Source: DTKY01 sp037440765 (lineage in GTDB: Bacteria > Acidobacteriota > Terriglobia > Bryobacterales > Bryobacteraceae). Taken from it: a DNA stretch of 7,837 nt. The notes beneath the pieces were generated by a model that saw only the letters and a program-made list of their open reading frames with translations, was not told where the DNA came from and ran no database searches. Of the stretch, positions 6,246-7,837 are shown piece after piece. Numbering within the stretch: position 1 is the first letter of the stretch; every line of letters begins with the position of its first letter. The stretch lies in assembly GCA_037440765.1 (NCBI GenBank), contig JBBITL010000133.1:1-7837 (forward strand), read 5' to 3'. The translations under genes were made by a program, and so were the position numbers.

Positions 6246-7427
6246 ATGAAGCTCCCTGTGGCGGCGTCGCTGCTCCTGCTGGTGCCTCTGAGCGCCGGGA
6301 GCCCCAGGTTCTCCGTCGGCCTGGAGCACTTCTACAATCTCGAGTACGAGGAGGCCATCGCCGAATTCAGAAGGGACATTGCGGCCGACCAGGCCGACGC
6401 GGCCAGCCATAACCACCTGGCCATGGCCATCCTGTACCGGGAGCTGCATCGCACCGGGGCGCTAGAGAGCGAACTGGTGAGCGGCACAAACCCCTTCCTG
6501 CGGCGGGCCAAGATGAATCCCTCCGCCGAGGATCAGAGAGAGTTCAACAAAGCCATCGAAGACGCAATGAGTCTGTCACGAGCCAGGCTGAGCCGGGAGC
6601 CCAGCAACAAGTCGGCGCTCTACACCCTGGGGGTGGCCCACGGGCTGCGCGCCAATTACAACTTCCTGGTCCGAAAGGCCTGGATGGACTCGCTGCGCGA
6701 CGCCACAGCCGCGCGCAAGCTGCACAGCCAGGTGACCGAGATCGACCCGGCGATGACGGATGCGCGGCTGATCCAGGGGGTCCACGACTACGTGGTAGGA
6801 AGCCTCCCCTGGCACATGAGGGCGCTGGGATTTCTGGTGGGCTTCCGGGGAGACAAGAAGGCCGGCATCCGCACGCTGGAGGAGGTTGCCGCTCGCGGAG
6901 ACCTGAACCGCGTGGATGCCGAGGTGCTGCTCTGCGCCATCTACCGCCGCGAGCGGCTGCCTGACAAGGCGGTCCCGCTTCTGGAGAGCCTGACCGGGAG
7001 ATTCCCGAGGAACTACATATTCCGGCTGGAGAAAGCCCAGATGTACTCGGACCTGGGCGACGGCGAGCGCGCGCTGGCAACCATCCAGAAGATGGAGGAC
7101 CTCAAAGCCGCGGGAGAGCCTGGCTACGCGGACCTGCCACCGGAGAAGATCTACTACGCGCGCGGCACCGTACAGTTCTGGTACCGGCGACTGGACGACG
7201 CGCTGGCCAACATGCAGCGGGTTGCCTCCAGGGCCGACCAGCTGGACCTCAACACGGGCACCTACGCCTGGCTGCGGGTGGGGCAGATTCACGACTTGAA
7301 GGGGCAGCGGCCGCAAGCGGTCGAAGCCTACCGCCGGGTGGTGCGGATGGCGCCAGAATCGGATGCGGCCAGACAGTCCCGTCAGTACCTCGCCGGCCCG
7401 TATCGCCGCGAGCAGGCGGGGAGTTGA
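6246..7427 (+). CDS. Secreted TPR-like helical repeat protein, resembling Iml2/TTC39 (DUF3808)
   Basis: The product is 393 residues. An N-terminal signal peptide (about 1-18, MKLPVAASLLLLVPLSAGS) suggests export. The rest is alpha-helical repeat: a TPR-like unit at about 22-66 (FYNLEYEEAIAEFRRDI, NHLAMAILYRE), helices at 98-170, and C-terminal TPR-like units at about 303-370 (ARGTVQFWYRRLDDALANM; WLRVGQIHDLKGQRPQAVEAY). The central part, GVHDYVVGSLP then LGFLVGFRGDKKAG (about 178-207), LEEVAARGDL, and RFPRNYIF (252-259), recalls the eukaryotic Iml2/TTC39 signature. There, SLLP is followed by a GFxGdR-G block and later by RyPnxxxF. No catalytic residues are visible; a scaffold role is likely. 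ATG 6246 is kept because it supplies the charged start of the signal peptide. It lies 102 bases after queG with its own -10-like box, so it may be independently expressed. The exact function is unknown. Confidence 0.85.
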   Translation: MKLPVAASLLLLVPLSAGSPRFSVGLEHFYNLEYEEAIAEFRRDIAADQADAASHNHLAMAILYRELHRTGALESELVSGTNPFLRRAKMNPSAEDQREFNKAIEDAMSLSRARLSREPSNKSALYTLGVAHGLRANYNFLVRKAWMDSLRDATAARKLHSQVTEIDPAMTDARLIQGVHDYVVGSLPWHMRALGFLVGFRGDKKAGIRTLEEVAARGDLNRVDAEVLLCAIYRRERLPDKAVPLLESLTGRFPRNYIFRLEKAQMYSDLGDGERALATIQKMEDLKAAGEPGYADLPPEKIYYARGTVQFWYRRLDDALANMQRVASRADQLDLNTGTYAWLRVGQIHDLKGQRPQAVEAYRRVVRMAPESDAARQSRQYLAGPYRREQAGS

Positions 7428-7445
7428 GCGCGGCCAACCGCCGCT
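7427..7445. terminator. Weak bidirectional hairpin between convergent genes
   Basis: AGCGCGG (7427-7433) can pair with CCGCCGCT (7438-7445) around a CCAA loop, with one bulged C. The stem spans both stop codons: the TGA of the repeat protein and the TAG of the IPT protein. There is no T run on either strand, so intrinsic termination is doubtful. It is the only candidate in this 16-base intergenic gap. Confidence 0.25.
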
Positions 7446-7800
7446 ACTCGATGGTTATCCTGACTGGCTGGACGTAGTCCTTGGCCGGATTGGCTGCGGT
7501 GCCGGGAGTGCGGATCACGAGGCCGAAACGTCCGGGCTTCACCGAGGCCGGCACTCTGAACTTGACGGCCGTGGCCGATTGCTCGGTGACCTCCACCTTG
7601 AAGTCGCTCTTCTGGTCGGTCAGGAAAAGCTCCGCCACGTTTTCCTTGTCCAGGTGCTCGCCCGACGCGGTGACAACGTCGCCGATCTTGGCGGACACCG
7701 GCTCCACCGTGGTCATGCGGGGGAAGTTGGCCTGCGCCGGCAGCAACATGGGAAGGGCAAGAACAACGACCGCCACTATCGCTCCAACAGACAACCTCAT
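7444..7800 (-). CDS. Small secreted IPT/TIG-domain protein
   Basis: The 118-residue product has a signal peptide (1-24; hydrophobic core VGAIVAVVVLALPMLL, likely cut after PAQA) and one immunoglobulin-like IPT/TIG domain. The domain runs from about 30 to 100: VEPVSAKIGDVVTASGEHL, then a strand-rich middle, then VKFRVPASVKPGRFGLVIRT. IPT/TIG domains are usually binding or spacer modules in surface proteins; a free single domain of this size has no known catalytic role. ATG 7800 is chosen because GGAGG lies seven bases upstream and the signal peptide starts cleanly there; an in-frame start at 7818 would add six residues ahead of the ribosome binding site product. There is no lipobox Cys, so it is probably periplasmic or released. 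It converges on the repeat protein gene with 16 bases between stops. The substrate or partner is unknown. Confidence 0.88.
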   Translation of the reverse strand: MRLSVGAIVAVVVLALPMLLPAQANFPRMTTVEPVSAKIGDVVTASGEHLDKENVAELFLTDQKSDFKVEVTEQSATAVKFRVPASVKPGRFGLVIRTPGTAANPAKDYVQPVRITIE

Positions 7801-7807
7801 CTGCGGT

Positions 7808-7812
7808 CCTCC
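7808..7812 (-). promoter_or_regulatory. Shine-Dalgarno for the IPT/TIG gene
   Basis: On the minus strand this reads GGAGG, seven bases before ATG 7800. It decides this start over the upstream in-frame ATG at 7818. The few remaining bases to the window edge are too short to call a promoter. Confidence 0.75.
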
Positions 7813-7837
7813 AACCAAATGCTATTCCCAACCGGAG

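Overview
This is a GC-rich (roughly 63-65% by eye) bacterial chromosome segment carrying seven recognisable genes, packed tightly and with high third-position GC. Gene content and signals suggest an acidobacterium, probably near Solibacter/Bryobacter. The reasons are a COG1964-type radical SAM enzyme of the tetraether-synthase kind, a small secreted IPT/TIG protein, and -10-like boxes sitting directly before start codons. This taxonomic placement is an inference from memory; no search was run. I see no tRNA, rRNA, CRISPR array, insertion sequence or phage gene.

Layout. Positions 1-156 are a leader with no convincing gene. A plus-strand cluster follows: ruvX (157-615), mltG (612-1652, ATGA overlap) and an unrecognised small helical protein (about 1576-2043) that begins inside the end of mltG. 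anmK (3121-2033, minus strand) converges on this cluster, and the two coding ends overlap by 11 bases. Upstream of anmK on the minus strand is a 542-residue radical SAM protein (4962-3334) with a strong ribosome binding site. Its TGA stop is followed in the same frame by 19 more protein-like codons. A 191-base divergent intergenic region separates it from queG (5154-6143, plus strand), which is followed by a secreted helical-repeat protein (6246-7427). A small secreted IPT/TIG-domain protein (7800-7444, minus strand) converges on the latter.

How the genes may work together. MltG cuts nascent peptidoglycan and leaves 1,6-anhydro-MurNAc ends. AnmK phosphorylates free anhydro-MurNAc during cell-wall recycling. 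RuvX and QueG are housekeeping enzymes, for Holliday-junction or rRNA processing and for the last step of queuosine synthesis. The most interesting gene is the radical SAM enzyme. Its Cys pattern matches the family containing the archaeal tetraether lipid synthase (Tes/MJ0619) and the bacterial membrane-spanning-lipid synthases, so it is a candidate for making iso-diabolic-acid or branched-GDGT-type lipids. The second is the 6246-7427 protein, whose central region looks like a bacterial counterpart of the eukaryotic Iml2/TTC39 (DUF3808) family.
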